This document shows positions 32,355 through 41,930 of a stretch of DNA of 64,000 nucleotides, piece after piece. The translations under genes were made by a program, and so were the position numbers. The stretch's first letter is position 1. Every line of letters starts with the position of its first letter. This DNA is from Allorhizobium pseudoryzae (GTDB lineage Bacteria; Pseudomonadota; Alphaproteobacteria; Rhizobiales; Rhizobiaceae), in NCBI RefSeq assembly GCF_011046245.1, contig NZ_CP049241.1:1938001-2002000 (forward strand). The letters are read 5' to 3'. The notes under the pieces were generated by a model, which saw nothing but the letters and a program-made list of their open reading frames with translations, did no database searches and had not been told where the DNA came from.

Positions 32355-32453
32355 ACGGACGCCGAAAGGGTCCGCATGACAGGAGCCGGTGTCGCCAAAC
32401 GGGGCACGGGCTTCAGATGACAAAACCGCACACGTCGCTTCAAGGAGGACACC
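32355..32453 (+). promoter_or_regulatory. ROSE-like RNA thermometer in the hsp20 leader
   Basis: The ~100-base leader has upstream hairpins (GGAC...GTCC near 32356-32373; GCCGGTG...CACGGGC near 32386-32412). It ends with GTCGCTTCAAGGAGGAC, in which a UYGCU motif lies just before the AAGGAGG ribosome-binding site. That layout is the hallmark of rhizobial ROSE elements, where UYGCU pairs with the ribosome-binding site at low temperature and melts on heat shock. Confidence 0.72.
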
Positions 32454-32936
32454 ATGCGTCACATCGATTTTTCGCCGCTCTATCGTTCGACCGTCGGCTT
32501 CGACCGTCTCTTTTCCATGCTGGACGGCGTCGGCCAGCCGGAGCAGGCGCAGACCTACCCGCCCTACAACATCGAGCGGACCGGCGAGACCACCTACCGC
32601 ATCACCATGGCGGTGGCCGGTTTCGATGAAAAGGAACTCAGCATCGAGGCACATGCCCATGTGCTGACCGTCAAGGGCGAGAAGTCCGAAGACGAGACCG
32701 CAGAAAAGACCGAATTCCTCTATCGCGGCATTGCCAAGCGCGCCTTCGAGCGCCGCTTCCAACTGGCCGACCATGTGGAGGTTCAAGCGGCCTCGCTGAA
32801 GAACGGCCTGCTGCATATCGATCTGCTGCGCAACATTCCCGAAACGCTGAAGCCGCGCCGCATCTCGATTGCCGCCGATGTGGTGAGCACGCCGAAGACC
32901 ATCGAGGCGCAGCCGGATCCGCAGAAGGTCAACTGA
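32454..32936 (+). CDS. Small heat-shock protein (Hsp20/IbpA family)
   Basis: The 160-residue chaperone holds unfolded proteins in a refoldable state during heat stress. The alpha-crystallin domain spans about residues 36-125: YPPYNIERTGETTYRITMAVAGF, then VLTVKGEKSEDE, FLYRGIAKRAFERRFQLADHV, and KNGLLHIDLLRNIPE. The N-terminal MRHIDFSPLYRSTVGFDRLF is typical of class A rhizobial IbpA proteins. Upstream are an RpoH-type promoter and a ROSE-like leader; downstream is a terminator, so it is monocistronic and probably controlled at both transcription and translation. Confidence 0.94.
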   Translation: MRHIDFSPLYRSTVGFDRLFSMLDGVGQPEQAQTYPPYNIERTGETTYRITMAVAGFDEKELSIEAHAHVLTVKGEKSEDETAEKTEFLYRGIAKRAFERRFQLADHVEVQAASLKNGLLHIDLLRNIPETLKPRRISIAADVVSTPKTIEAQPDPQKVN

Positions 32937-32964
32937 CCTTTCTCTTGTCGGATGTTCGTATCGA

Positions 32965-32994
32965 AGGCCTCTCCCGATCGGGAGGGGCCTTTTT
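32965..32994 (+). terminator. Rho-independent terminator of hsp20
   Basis: Long inverted repeat AGGCCTCTCCCGA / TCGGGAGGGGCCT followed by TTTTT, 28 bases after the stop. Confidence 0.88.
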
Positions 32995-33002
32995 CATGCT
33001 CC

Positions 33003-33992
33003 TCAGGCGGCGGCCGGGGCCGGCAGCGGTTCCTTGGCAAGCCGTTTTGCATATTTCTGGGCAATCACGGCGCAGACCATCAACTGGATCTGGTGGAAGA
33101 GCATCAGCGGCAGAACGATGGCGCCGATGCTCTGGCCGGCGAAGATCGCGCCGGCCATCGGCACGCCGGAGGCAAGGCTCTTCTTTGAGCCGCAGAAAGT
33201 GATGGTGATCTCGTCTTCCTTGTTGAAGCCCAGGAGACGGCTGCCGAACATGGTGATGACCAGGAGCATGGCAAGAAGCAGCGCATCAAGCACGATCACC
33301 ACGCCGATATCGCGCAGCGAAAAGGTCTGCCACAGGCCTTCATTCACGGATTCCGAAAATGCGAGATAAACCACCATCAGGATCGAACCGCGGTCGACAG
33401 GGGTCAGAAGCTTCTTTTTCGAACGGATCCACTTGCCGATCCAGGGTTCCAGGATCTGGCCGAGGATGAAGGGGGCGAGCAGTTGAAGCAGGATGGTTTC
33501 CAGCGCATCCAGCGAAAAACCGCTGCTGCCGCTCGTCGTCATCAGCAATCCGACCAGAAGCGGGGTCAGGAACATGCCGAACAGATTGGAGGCGGATGCC
33601 GCGCAGATGGCCCCCGGCACATTGCCGCCGGCAATGGATGTGAAGGCGATCGACGACTGGACCGTGGAGGGCAGAACGCAGAGGAACAGGATGCCGACAT
33701 AGAGTTCCGGCTTCAGGATCGCCTCCGGAATATATCCGAAGCCGAGGCCAAGAAGCGGGAAGATGGCATAGGTGACGGCGAGGATGGTCAGATGCAGGCG
33801 CCAGTGCAGCGCACCCGCCACCACCACGTGACGCGACAGCCTTGCCCCGTGCAGGAAGAACAATAAGGCGATGGCGCAATCCGTTGCATCCTCGAAATAG
33901 TCCTCGAAAGTGCCGCTGGCGGGCAAAATCGATGCGATCAGAACGGTGCAGAGCAACAGAAGCGTAAAGGTATCGGGCAAAAAGCGGCGCAT
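33003..33992 (-). CDS. SBF (bile acid:sodium symporter)-like membrane transporter
   Basis: The 329-residue protein has about ten hydrophobic spans and resembles the YfeH/SBF-like branch of the bile acid:sodium symporter superfamily: ATDCAIALLFFLHGARLSR, VLPSTVQSSIAFTSIAGGN near residue 115, and ITFCGSKKSLASGVPMAG in the C-terminal half. Substrates in bacteria are mostly unknown small organic anions. I chose the ATG at 33992 because GGA lies at a suitable distance and MRRFLPDTFTLLLL fits the family start; the upstream ATG reads into the control region. A LysR-type gene begins divergently 88 bases away and probably controls it. Confidence 0.86.
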   Translation of the reverse strand: MRRFLPDTFTLLLLCTVLIASILPASGTFEDYFEDATDCAIALLFFLHGARLSRHVVVAGALHWRLHLTILAVTYAIFPLLGLGFGYIPEAILKPELYVGILFLCVLPSTVQSSIAFTSIAGGNVPGAICAASASNLFGMFLTPLLVGLLMTTSGSSGFSLDALETILLQLLAPFILGQILEPWIGKWIRSKKKLLTPVDRGSILMVVYLAFSESVNEGLWQTFSLRDIGVVIVLDALLLAMLLVITMFGSRLLGFNKEDEITITFCGSKKSLASGVPMAGAIFAGQSIGAIVLPLMLFHQIQLMVCAVIAQKYAKRLAKEPLPAPAAA

Positions 33993-34080
33993 GGCGGGTC
34001 CAGTCCAGAATATCCGCCTTGTTGACTGCCTCATCATGAAGCAGAATGCAAAGACTAACAGTTATCGGGAAGCTTGATGA

Positions 34081-34935
34081 ATGCTGAACCTGACGCATCT
34101 TGCGACCTTTCTGCGGCTGCATGATACCGGCAATTTCACGCTGGCGGGGGAGCAGCTCGGTATCGGCCAGTCCACGGTCACGCACCACATCCAGCGGCTG
34201 GAGCGCAGTCTCGGCCGACAGCTGATTGACCGCACCACGCATCGCGTCAAGCTGACGACGGAGGGCGAGGCGCTTCTGAGCTATGCGCGGGCCATGCTGG
34301 AGATGAACGGCAAGGTGATGTCGCTGTTCGGCGAGACGCGCCTGCGCGGTCGCCTGAGGCTGGGGGTCTCGGAGGATGTGGTGGCCAACCGGCTGACCGG
34401 AATTCTCGAGGATTTCATCCGGCTTTACCCGCTGGTCGATCTGGAATTGACCGTGGCGCTGAGTGCCACGCTCTACCAGATGCAGGATGTCGGCGAACTG
34501 GATCTGGTGCTTGCCAAGCGCCATCTTGGCGAGACGCATGGCCGGCTTCTCTACCGCGAGCCGCTGGTGTGGCTGGCGCGCGATCCGGATCTCTTCGGCG
34601 TCGGTCCGGATACGCCGGTGCCCCTAATCGCGTTTCCGCAGCCGAGCATTACCCGCAAGGTGGCGCAGGATGCGCTGGACCGGGCAAAGCTGCCGTGGCG
34701 GATCGTCTGCACCTGCGGCAATCTTGCGGGGCTGACCGCGGCGGCACGTGCCGGCATGGGCGTGCTGGTGCAGCCGCGCAGCATGGCCCCGGAGGGGCTT
34801 CGCGAGGTGGCGGGCGAACGGCTGCCGGTGCTGGAGGATGTGGAGTTCGTGCTGGTGTCGCGGCGCGGTGCGGATGCTGCGCTAACCGAGGCGCTGTCCA
34901 GCCTGATTGTCCAGCGCATCACCCCGCAGGGCTGA
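34081..34935 (+). CDS. LysR-family transcriptional regulator
   Basis: The 284-residue protein has the LysR N-terminal winged helix-turn-helix (MLNLTHLATFLRLHDTGNFTLAGEQLGIGQSTVTHHIQRLE, given here only by its first and last residues: residues 1-40) and a two-lobed effector-binding domain beginning near LRGRLRLGVSEDVV at residue 90. LysR regulators usually control an adjacent divergent gene, here the SBF-like transporter, from the shared intergenic region. The effector is unknown. A 12-bp inverted repeat lies immediately after the stop. Confidence 0.9.
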   Translation: MLNLTHLATFLRLHDTGNFTLAGEQLGIGQSTVTHHIQRLERSLGRQLIDRTTHRVKLTTEGEALLSYARAMLEMNGKVMSLFGETRLRGRLRLGVSEDVVANRLTGILEDFIRLYPLVDLELTVALSATLYQMQDVGELDLVLAKRHLGETHGRLLYREPLVWLARDPDLFGVGPDTPVPLIAFPQPSITRKVAQDALDRAKLPWRIVCTCGNLAGLTAAARAGMGVLVQPRSMAPEGLREVAGERLPVLEDVEFVLVSRRGADAALTEALSSLIVQRITPQG

Positions 34936-34936
34936 C

Positions 34937-34982
34937 GGTCACGGCAAGACGCGTTGCCCTTGCCGTGACCCGTGCCGTGACC
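34937..34982. repeat. Inverted repeat with an extra half-copy, downstream of lysR
   Basis: GGTCACGGCAAG (34937-34948) and CTTGCCGTGACC (34959-34970) form a perfect 12-bp dyad, followed directly by a further CGTGCCGTGACC (34971-34982). No U-run follows, so termination is uncertain; it lies between convergent genes. Confidence 0.45.
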
Positions 34983-34992
34983 CTCGCACCTG

Positions 34993-36045
34993 TTAGCCAG
35001 CCGCGATCACGTCGAGGAAGGCATCCACATCCTGCGGCTCCGTCGCAAAGCTCGTGACGAGACGGATGAGCATATGGCCTTCGGCCACCGGTTCTGCCAT
35101 GTCGTGCGGCTCCAGCCAGTCGTAGAACTTCGCACCCTTTTCATACGCGGCCTTCATCGTCTCGACCGGAATGACGGCAAACACCTCGTTCGATGTCGTC
35201 GGCCAGGCCTGGCGGGCGCTGTTGGAGGCATCGAGGCCGGCGCGCAGGCGGTCGGCCATGGCATTGGCATGGCGGGCAAGATCGAGCCACAGCCCGTCCT
35301 GCAGATAGGCCTCGAACTGGGCGGCAATGAAGCGCGATTTGGAAAACAGTTGCGCCGAGCGCTTGCGGATAAAGGGCAGTTCCTTCGCCATCTCCGGATC
35401 GAAGAAGACAATGGCTTCCGCGCACCAGCAGCCGTTCTTCGTGCCGCCGAAGGAGAGAACGTCCACGCCGCGTTTCCAGGTCATCTCCGCCGGTGTGGCG
35501 TCCAGATTGACGAGCGCATTGGCAAAACGTGCGCCGTCCATATGCAGCGGCAGGCTGTGTTCGCGGGCAATCGCCGCAATCGTGTCGATCTCGTCGAGGC
35601 TGTAGATGGTGCCGGTTTCGGTCGCCTGGGTCATGGTGACCGCGGTCGCCCGGCCGTGATGGACCGCATCCTGCGGATAGCGCGCGATGCGGCTTTTGAG
35701 GTGCTTCGGGTCCATCTTGCCGAGCGGCCCTTCGACCGGCGACATGCGCATGCCGCTGAAGAAATCCGGCGCGCCGCATTCGTCCTCGATCACATGCGCT
35801 TCGGAATGGGCAAACACCACACCGCCCGGCTTGGCAAGGCTTGCGAGCGCCAGCGAGTTGGCGGCGGTGCCGGTGGCGACGAAGAAGACCGAGACCTCCC
35901 GTTCGAAAATCTCATTGAAGCGTTGTTCGATCTGGCGGTCGAGTTCGCTCGTGCCATAGGCGGCGGCGAAGCGGGTGGATTCCTTCAGCAGGCGTTCATT
36001 GATGGCCGGGTGGGCGCCGGCCCAGTTGTCCGAGGCAAAAAACAT
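34993..36045 (-). CDS. ltaE: Low-specificity L-threonine aldolase (PLP-dependent)
   Basis: The enzyme cleaves threonine or allo-threonine to glycine and acetaldehyde, or related beta-hydroxy amino acids. The 350-residue protein is a fold-type I PLP enzyme with FVATGTAANSLALASL near residue 55, the LHMDGARFANAL aspartate segment, and the PLP lysine in SFGGTKNG near residue 200. The start FASDNWAGAHPAI is typical of this family. Convergent with the LysR gene; the divergent gap to gltB is 426 bases. Confidence 0.9.
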   Translation of the reverse strand: MFFASDNWAGAHPAINERLLKESTRFAAAYGTSELDRQIEQRFNEIFEREVSVFFVATGTAANSLALASLAKPGGVVFAHSEAHVIEDECGAPDFFSGMRMSPVEGPLGKMDPKHLKSRIARYPQDAVHHGRATAVTMTQATETGTIYSLDEIDTIAAIAREHSLPLHMDGARFANALVNLDATPAEMTWKRGVDVLSFGGTKNGCWCAEAIVFFDPEMAKELPFIRKRSAQLFSKSRFIAAQFEAYLQDGLWLDLARHANAMADRLRAGLDASNSARQAWPTTSNEVFAVIPVETMKAAYEKGAKFYDWLEPHDMAEPVAEGHMLIRLVTSFATEPQDVDAFLDVIAAG

Positions 36046-36471
36046 GGGAATTGACTCTCGAGAGGATGGGAGCAGGAGGCTCAGAGCTTAAGCGGATCGG
36101 GCGCCTGATCAATAGCCAACCGACAATCGCCGCCGCGGCCCTGGTTCTGCCGCAGCAAAAGTGACAAGTTCTCCGACATTGAGACATTTTGTTTCGCCTT
36201 CGCATTCTCTTACGACAGAATGCGTCTCCGGCGCGTTTCTTTTTCCTGTTGCGGACCTTGCGTCCAGCGACGATTTCTGTCATAGAAAACCAGGAACTAG
36301 GACAGCCTTCCTGTCCTAATCCGGAGAAAAACACCGCAGAAACCGTTAACCTTCTCCTTGAAGGTAACTGTCGTCTGCGGTTCACTTGCGATGTGTAGAG
36401 ACGTGGGGTGCCTTGCGCACCCTGTTCTGAAACCCTTTGCCCGCCCCGGCGGCCGATAAGGAGACTGACTG
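36046..36471 (+). promoter_or_regulatory. gltB control region and leader with inverted repeats
   Basis: This 426-base gap holds three dyads: a perfect TAGGACAG-CCTTC-CTGTCCTA (36298-36318), ACCTTC-TCCTT-GAAGGT (about 36350-36366), and GGGTGC-CTTGC-GCACCC (about 36405-36421). They lie in the likely promoter/leader of gltB and could be operators or leader hairpins. No consensus -35/-10 was assigned with confidence. AAGGAG precedes the gltB start. Confidence 0.45.
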
Positions 36472-39400
36472 ATGACGAAGAGACACCATGGCGCCGAAGG
36501 CGAGACCGTGAAAGCCGTCATTCCGGCTCGTCCGTCCTTCCCCGGTCTGCCGATGGCGCAGGGTCTCTATGATCCGCGCAACGAACACGATGCTTGCGGC
36601 GTCGGTTTCATTGCCCATATGAAGGGCCAGAAGTCGCACCAGATCGTCAAGGACGGGTTGTTCATCCTGGAAAACCTGACGCATCGTGGTGCCGTCGGCG
36701 CCGATCCGCTGATGGGCGATGGCGCGGGCATCCTCGTGCAAATCCCGGACCGCTTCTTCCGTGAGGAAATGGCCAAGCAGGGCGTGACCCTGCCGAAGGC
36801 CGGCGAATATGCCGTCGGTCACATCTTCATGCCGCGCGACCCGGAGCAGATCGAACACTTCAAGAAGGTGATGATCGAGGTGATCGCGGAGGAGGGGCAG
36901 CAGTTCCTCGGCTTCCGCGATGTGCCGGTCGACAATGCTTCGCTCTCCAAGGCGCCGGATATCGCCGCGACCGAACCTTATCACTGTCAGATCTTCATCG
37001 GTGCGGGCCGCGATGCGGCGACCAACCATGATTTCGAGCGCAAGCTGTTCCTGCTGCGCAAGGTGATCTCCAACCGCATCTACGACCAGTTCGGCGGCCA
37101 GGAAACCGGCTTCTACCCGGTCTCGCTGTCGTCCTCGACCATCGTCTACAAGGGCATGTTCCTGGCCTACCAGGTCGGCGCCTATTATAAGGACCTGTCG
37201 GACCCGCGCTTTGAATCAGCGGTTGCCCTCGTGCACCAGCGTTTCTCCACCAACACCTTCCCGTCCTGGAAGCTGGCGCACCCGTACCGCATGGTCGCCC
37301 ATAACGGCGAAATCAACACGCTGCGCGGCAACGTCAACTGGATGGCGGCGCGTCAGGCGTCGGTCTCTTCGCCCTTCTTCGGCGATGACATCTCCAAGCT
37401 CTGGCCGATCTCCTATGAGGGCCAGTCGGATACCGCCTGCTTCGACAACGCGCTCGAATTCCTCGTGCGTGGCGGCTATTCCATGGCCCATGCGGTGATG
37501 ATGCTGATCCCGGAAGCCTGGGCCGGCAACCAGTCGATGAGCCCAGAACGCAAGGCATTCTACGAATACCATGCGGCGCTGATGGAGCCGTGGGATGGTC
37601 CGGCCGCCGTTGCCTTCACCGATGGCCGCCAAATCGGTGCGACGCTCGACCGCAACGGCTTGCGGCCGGCGCGTTATGTCGTGACCGATGACGACCGCAT
37701 CATCATGGCCTCCGAAGCCGGCGTTCTGCCGGTGCCGGAAGAGACGATCGTCAAGAAGTGGCGCCTGCAGCCCGGCAAGATGCTTCTGATCGACATGGAG
37801 AAGGGCCGCATCATTTCCGACGAGGAAGTGAAGAGCGAGCTTGCCACGAAGCACCCCTACCGCAACTGGCTGGACCGCACGCAGATCATCCTGGAAGACC
37901 TGAAGCCGGTGGAGCCGCGCGCGCTGCGCCGCGACGTGTCGCTGCTCGATCGCCAGCAGGCCTTCGGCTACACCTCGGAAGACACCAAGATCCTGATGTC
38001 GCCGATGGCGACCACCGGCCAGGAAGCCGTCGGCTCCATGGGCACCGATACGCCGATTTCGGCCATGTCGGCGAAGTCGAAGCTGCTCTATACCTATTTC
38101 AAGCAGAACTTCGCCCAGGTGACGAACCCGCCGATCGATCCGATCCGAGAAGAACTCGTCATGAGCCTCGTCTCGTTCATCGGCCCGCGTCCGAACATTC
38201 TCGACCATGAGGGCATGGCGAAGGCCAAGCGCATGGAAGTGCGCCAGCCGATCCTGACCAATGGCGATCTCGAAAAGATCCGTTCCATCGGCCACATGGA
38301 AGATCATTTCGACACCAAGACGCTCGACTTCACCTACGATGTGGAGCGCGGCGCCGAAGGCATGCCGGAGATGCTCGACCGCCTGTGCGAACGGGCCGAA
38401 GCGGCGGTGCGCGGTGGCTACAACATCATCGTGCTCTCCGACCGCCAGATCGGCCCGGACCGCATCGCCATCCCGGCGTTGCTCGCGACCGCTGCCGTGC
38501 ATCACCACCTGATCCGCAAGGGCCTGCGCACCTCGGTCGGCCTCGTCGTCGAATCCGGCGAACCGCGCGAGATCCATCACTTCTGCTGCCTCGCCGGCTT
38601 CGGCGCGGAAGCCATCAACCCCTATCTCGCCTTTGACACGCTGACGGACATGCATGCCCGCGGCGAGTTCCCGAAGGAGGTCGATGCAAGCGAAGTGGTT
38701 TACCGCTACATCAAGGCCGTCGGTAAGGGCATCCTGAAGGTCATGTCCAAGATGGGCATCTCGACCTACCAGTCCTATTGCGGCGCGCAGATCTTCGATG
38801 CGATTGGTCTCGCTTCGGATCTGGTCAACAAGTATTTCTTCGGCACGGCCACCACCATCGAAGGTGTCGGCCTCAAGGAAATCGCCGAGGAAACCGTTGC
38901 CCGCCACATGGCAGCCTTCGGCAAGGACCCGATCCTCGCTTCGACGCTCGATATTGGCGGCGAATATGCCTACCGCATGCGCGGCGAAAGCCATGCCTGG
39001 ACGCCGGATGCGGTGGCCTCGCTGCAGCACGCGGTGCGTGGCAACAGCCAGGACCGTTACCGCGAGTTCTCCGCCATGATGAACGAGACGGCGCTGCGGA
39101 TGAACACCATCCGTGGTCTGTTCAAGGTCAAGTCTGCCGAGCAGCTGGGCCGCAAGCCGGTCTCCGTCGATGAGGTCGAGCCGGCGGTCGATATCGTCAA
39201 GCGCTTCTCGACGGGCGCCATGTCCTTCGGCTCGATTAGCCGCGAGGCCCACACGACGCTCGCCGTTGCCATGAACCGGATCGGCGGCAAGTCGAACACC
39301 GGCGAAGGTGGCGAAGAAAGCGACCGTTACCTGCCGCTGGCAGACGGTTCGCAGAACCCGGAACGCTCGGCCATCAAGCAGATCGCGTCCGGCCGCTTCG

Positions 39401-41181
39401 GTGTCACGACAGAATATCTCGTCAACGCCGACATGCTGCAGATCAAGGTGGCGCAGGGTGCCAAGCCCGGCGAGGGTGGTCAGTTGCCCGGCCACAAGGT
39501 GGACGCGACGGTGGCCAAGACCCGTCACTCGACGCCGGGCGTGGGTCTCATCTCGCCGCCGCCGCACCACGACATCTATTCGATCGAAGACCTGGCGCAG
39601 CTGATCTTCGACCTGAAGAACGTCAACCCGACCTCGGACATCTCGGTCAAGCTGGTGTCGGAAGTGGGCGTCGGCACGGTTGCCGCCGGTGTCGCCAAGG
39701 CCCGCGCTGACCATATCACCGTTGCCGGCTTCGATGGCGGCACGGGGGCATCCCCGCTCACCTCGCTGAAGCACGCGGGCAGCCCTTGGGAAATTGGCCT
39801 TGCCGAAACCCAGCAGACGCTTGTGCTGAACGGCCTGCGTTCGCGCATCGCCCTGCAGGTGGATGGCGGCCTGAAGACCGGCCGCGACGTCATCATCGGG
39901 GCGCTGCTCGGCGCCGACGAGTTCGGTTTCGCGACCGCGCCGCTGATCGCCGCCGGCTGCATCATGATGCGCAAGTGCCACCTGAACACCTGCCCGGTCG
40001 GCGTTGCCACGCAGGATCCGGTCCTGCGCAAGCGCTTCAAGGGCACGCCGGAGCATGTCATCAACTACTTCTTCTTCGTGGCGGAAGAGGTGCGCGAAAT
40101 CCTGGCCTCGCTCGGCTTCACCAAGCTCGACCAGATCATCGGCGCCTCGGAACTGCTCGAGAAGGATGAGATGCTGGCGCACTGGAAGGCCAAGGGGCTC
40201 GACTTCTCCAAGATCTTCCACAAGGTGGAGGCCCCCAAGGAAGCGACCTACTGGACCGAGCGCCAGAAGCACCCGATCGACGACATTCTTGACCGCAAGC
40301 TGATCGAAAAGTCGATGCCGGCGCTGGAAAGCAAGGAATCGGTCGCCTTCGACGTGTCGATCAAGAACGTCGACCGCTCCGCCGGCGCGATGCTCTCCGG
40401 GGCGCTTGCCAAGCGCTGGGGCCATAAGGGTCTGAAGGACGACACGATCCATGTCACGCTGCGTGGCACGGCCGGCCAGTCCTTCGGCGCCTTCCTCGCC
40501 CGCGGTATCACCTTCGACCTGGTGGGTGACGGCAACGACTATGTCGGCAAGGGGCTCTCGGGTGGCCGCATCATCGTGCGCCCGCCGGAAAACTCAAAGC
40601 TTGCTGCCGAGAACGCGATCATCGTCGGCAACACGGTGCTCTACGGTGCGATCACCGGCGAGTGCTATTTCCGCGGCGTGGCCGGCGAACGCTTTGCCGT
40701 GCGCAACTCCGGTGCGATTGCCGTTGTCGAGGGCGTGGGTGACCACGGCTGCGAATACATGACGGGCGGCATCGTGGTGGTTCTCGGCGAAACGGGCCGC
40801 AACTTCGCAGCCGGCATGTCGGGCGGCGTCGCCTATGTGCTGGACGAGAGCGGCGATTTCGCCAAGCGCTGCAACATGGCGATGGTGGAACTGGAGCCGG
40901 TGCCGGAAGAGGATGAACTGCTGGAGAAGCTGCATCACCATGGCGGCGACATCATGCACAAGGGACGTGTGGACGTTTCCGAAGACATGACCCGCCACGA
41001 TGAGGAGCGCCTCTACCAGCTGATCTCCAACCATCTTCACTACACGGGCTCCAACCGTGCCAAGGAGATCCTCGATCGCTGGAGCGAGTACCGTCCGAAG
41101 TTCCGCAAGGTCATGCCGGTCGAATACCGCCGTGCGCTGGAGGAAATGGAACGCATGCGCATGGGTGTTGCGGCGGAATAG
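36472..41181 (+). CDS. gltB: Glutamate synthase large (alpha) subunit
   Basis: GltB makes glutamate from glutamine and 2-oxoglutarate. The 1569-residue precursor has a class II glutaminase domain whose nucleophile Cys42 follows an N-terminal propeptide ([10 protein letters not shown]). Next come a central domain, the FMN-binding synthase domain ([47 protein letters not shown]), the 3Fe-4S cysteines in [13 protein letters not shown], and a C-terminal beta-helical gltB domain. Length is standard. The partner gltD lies downstream but is separated by a toxin-antitoxin pair rather than directly adjacent. Confidence 0.97.
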   Translation: MTKRHHGAEGETVKAVIPARPSFPGLPMAQGLYDPRNEHDACGVGFIAHMKGQKSHQIVKDGLFILENLTHRGAVGADPLMGDGAGILVQIPDRFFREEMAKQGVTLPKAGEYAVGHIFMPRDPEQIEHFKKVMIEVIAEEGQQFLGFRDVPVDNASLSKAPDIAATEPYHCQIFIGAGRDAATNHDFERKLFLLRKVISNRIYDQFGGQETGFYPVSLSSSTIVYKGMFLAYQVGAYYKDLSDPRFESAVALVHQRFSTNTFPSWKLAHPYRMVAHNGEINTLRGNVNWMAARQASVSSPFFGDDISKLWPISYEGQSDTACFDNALEFLVRGGYSMAHAVMMLIPEAWAGNQSMSPERKAFYEYHAALMEPWDGPAAVAFTDGRQIGATLDRNGLRPARYVVTDDDRIIMASEAGVLPVPEETIVKKWRLQPGKMLLIDMEKGRIISDEEVKSELATKHPYRNWLDRTQIILEDLKPVEPRALRRDVSLLDRQQAFGYTSEDTKILMSPMATTGQEAVGSMGTDTPISAMSAKSKLLYTYFKQNFAQVTNPPIDPIREELVMSLVSFIGPRPNILDHEGMAKAKRMEVRQPILTNGDLEKIRSIGHMEDHFDTKTLDFTYDVERGAEGMPEMLDRLCERAEAAVRGGYNIIVLSDRQIGPDRIAIPALLATAAVHHHLIRKGLRTSVGLVVESGEPREIHHFCCLAGFGAEAINPYLAFDTLTDMHARGEFPKEVDASEVVYRYIKAVGKGILKVMSKMGISTYQSYCGAQIFDAIGLASDLVNKYFFGTATTIEGVGLKEIAEETVARHMAAFGKDPILASTLDIGGEYAYRMRGESHAWTPDAVASLQHAVRGNSQDRYREFSAMMNETALRMNTIRGLFKVKSAEQLGRKPVSVDEVEPAVDIVKRFSTGAMSFGSISREAHTTLAVAMNRIGGKSNTGEGGEESDRYLPLADGSQNPERSAIKQIASGRFGVTTEYLVNADMLQIKVAQGAKPGEGGQLPGHKVDATVAKTRHSTPGVGLISPPPHHDIYSIEDLAQLIFDLKNVNPTSDISVKLVSEVGVGTVAAGVAKARADHITVAGFDGGTGASPLTSLKHAGSPWEIGLAETQQTLVLNGLRSRIALQVDGGLKTGRDVIIGALLGADEFGFATAPLIAAGCIMMRKCHLNTCPVGVATQDPVLRKRFKGTPEHVINYFFFVAEEVREILASLGFTKLDQIIGASELLEKDEMLAHWKAKGLDFSKIFHKVEAPKEATYWTERQKHPIDDILDRKLIEKSMPALESKESVAFDVSIKNVDRSAGAMLSGALAKRWGHKGLKDDTIHVTLRGTAGQSFGAFLARGITFDLVGDGNDYVGKGLSGGRIIVRPPENSKLAAENAIIVGNTVLYGAITGECYFRGVAGERFAVRNSGAIAVVEGVGDHGCEYMTGGIVVVLGETGRNFAAGMSGGVAYVLDESGDFAKRCNMAMVELEPVPEEDELLEKLHHHGGDIMHKGRVDVSEDMTRHDEERLYQLISNHLHYTGSNRAKEILDRWSEYRPKFRKVMPVEYRRALEEMERMRMGVAAE

Positions 41182-41220
41182 TTCGACATGTCCCACCGTT
41201 GTGATATGCTGTTAGCATAT
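41182..41220 (+). promoter_or_regulatory. Promoter and palindromic operator of the toxin-antitoxin pair
   Basis: TTCGAC (41182-41187), a 17-base spacer and TATGCT (41205-41210) form a plausible sigma-70 promoter. It overlaps a perfect dyad ATATGCT-GTT-AGCATAT (41204-41220), the kind of operator bound by an antitoxin for autorepression. Confidence 0.72.
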
Positions 41221-41239
41221 GCCAACGATGGAGGCGGAC

Positions 41240-41512
41240 ATGAACGAGCATGTGAAAGACGCAAGTGTAGATGGCGAGGTTGCAGCCGCCATCTTCAAAA
41301 ACGGTCGAAGCCGGGCGGTTCGCATACCGAAGGAATTCGAGTTCGATGGTGATCGTGCCGTCTTGGTGCAGCAGCCAGACGGCTCGATACTGATGCGAAC
41401 CGCTGTGACTGCCGGCCTTATCGAGTATCTGAAACAGGCGGAGGCCTGGAGCGGAGAAGAATTCGTTGGCAATGACGACGAATTGGAACCGCTCCGCGAG
41501 GTCGAGATCTGA
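41240..41512 (+). CDS. vapB: VapB-type antitoxin (AbrB/SpoVT fold)
   Basis: The 90-residue protein has an N-terminal AbrB/MazE-like DNA-binding segment (AIFKNGRSRAVRIPKEFEF, about residues 16-34) and a C-terminal toxin-binding tail ending in ELEPLREVEI. Such antitoxins neutralise the PIN-domain toxin and repress their own promoter. The ATG at 41240 is chosen because GGAGG lies 5 bases upstream; two earlier in-frame ATGs overlap the operator. Its stop overlaps the toxin start as TGATG, typical of a coupled toxin-antitoxin operon. Confidence 0.86.
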   Translation: MNEHVKDASVDGEVAAAIFKNGRSRAVRIPKEFEFDGDRAVLVQQPDGSILMRTAVTAGLIEYLKQAEAWSGEEFVGNDDELEPLREVEI

Positions 41513-41907
41513 TGCGGTACATGCTTGATACCAACATCGTCTCGGCGATCGTCAGGCATCCGCGTGGACAGATTCTCGAACGACTTCTTGAGATCGGGGA
41601 AGAGAATGCCTTCATCAGCATCATCACCCATGGTGAGATCTGGTACGGCGTGCAGAAAAACGGCTCCGAGGAGTTGGCGCGCAAGGTGTCGGCGGTGACG
41701 CGGCGGCTCTATGTGGCTCCGCTGCAGCTTCCGAGTGATCAGCGGTATGCCGAGGTCCGGCTGGCGTTGAGGCAAGGAATGAACATCGGTCCAAATGACC
41801 TTTGGATCGCGGCACATGCACTGGCACTGGACGCTGTGCTGGTGACGAACAATGAGAGTGAGTTTTCCCGCGTGCCGGGATTGAAGGTTGAAAATTGGCT
41901 GCGCTAG
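41512..41907 (+). CDS. vapC: VapC-type PIN-domain ribonuclease toxin
   Basis: The 131-residue protein is a PIN-domain RNase, expected to cleave a specific RNA such as initiator tRNA when not bound by the antitoxin. The acidic active site is visible: Asp6 in MLDTNI, Glu in ITHGEIWYG near residue 42, and Asp in NDLWIAAHAL near residue 97, with a final aspartate-containing LVTNNESEF segment. The ATG overlaps the antitoxin stop. gltD starts 24 bases after its stop, so the toxin-antitoxin pair sits between gltB and gltD. Confidence 0.87.
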   Translation: MRYMLDTNIVSAIVRHPRGQILERLLEIGEENAFISIITHGEIWYGVQKNGSEELARKVSAVTRRLYVAPLQLPSDQRYAEVRLALRQGMNIGPNDLWIAAHALALDAVLVTNNESEFSRVPGLKVENWLR

Positions 41908-41930
41908 CGGCGAAGATTGAGGGATGAAAG

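Noticed and set aside
37216..40452. Very long open frame (about 1078 codons) antisense to gltB
   Set aside because: GC-rich coding DNA of this codon bias opens long antisense frames; the product has no recognisable domain and gltB is intact.
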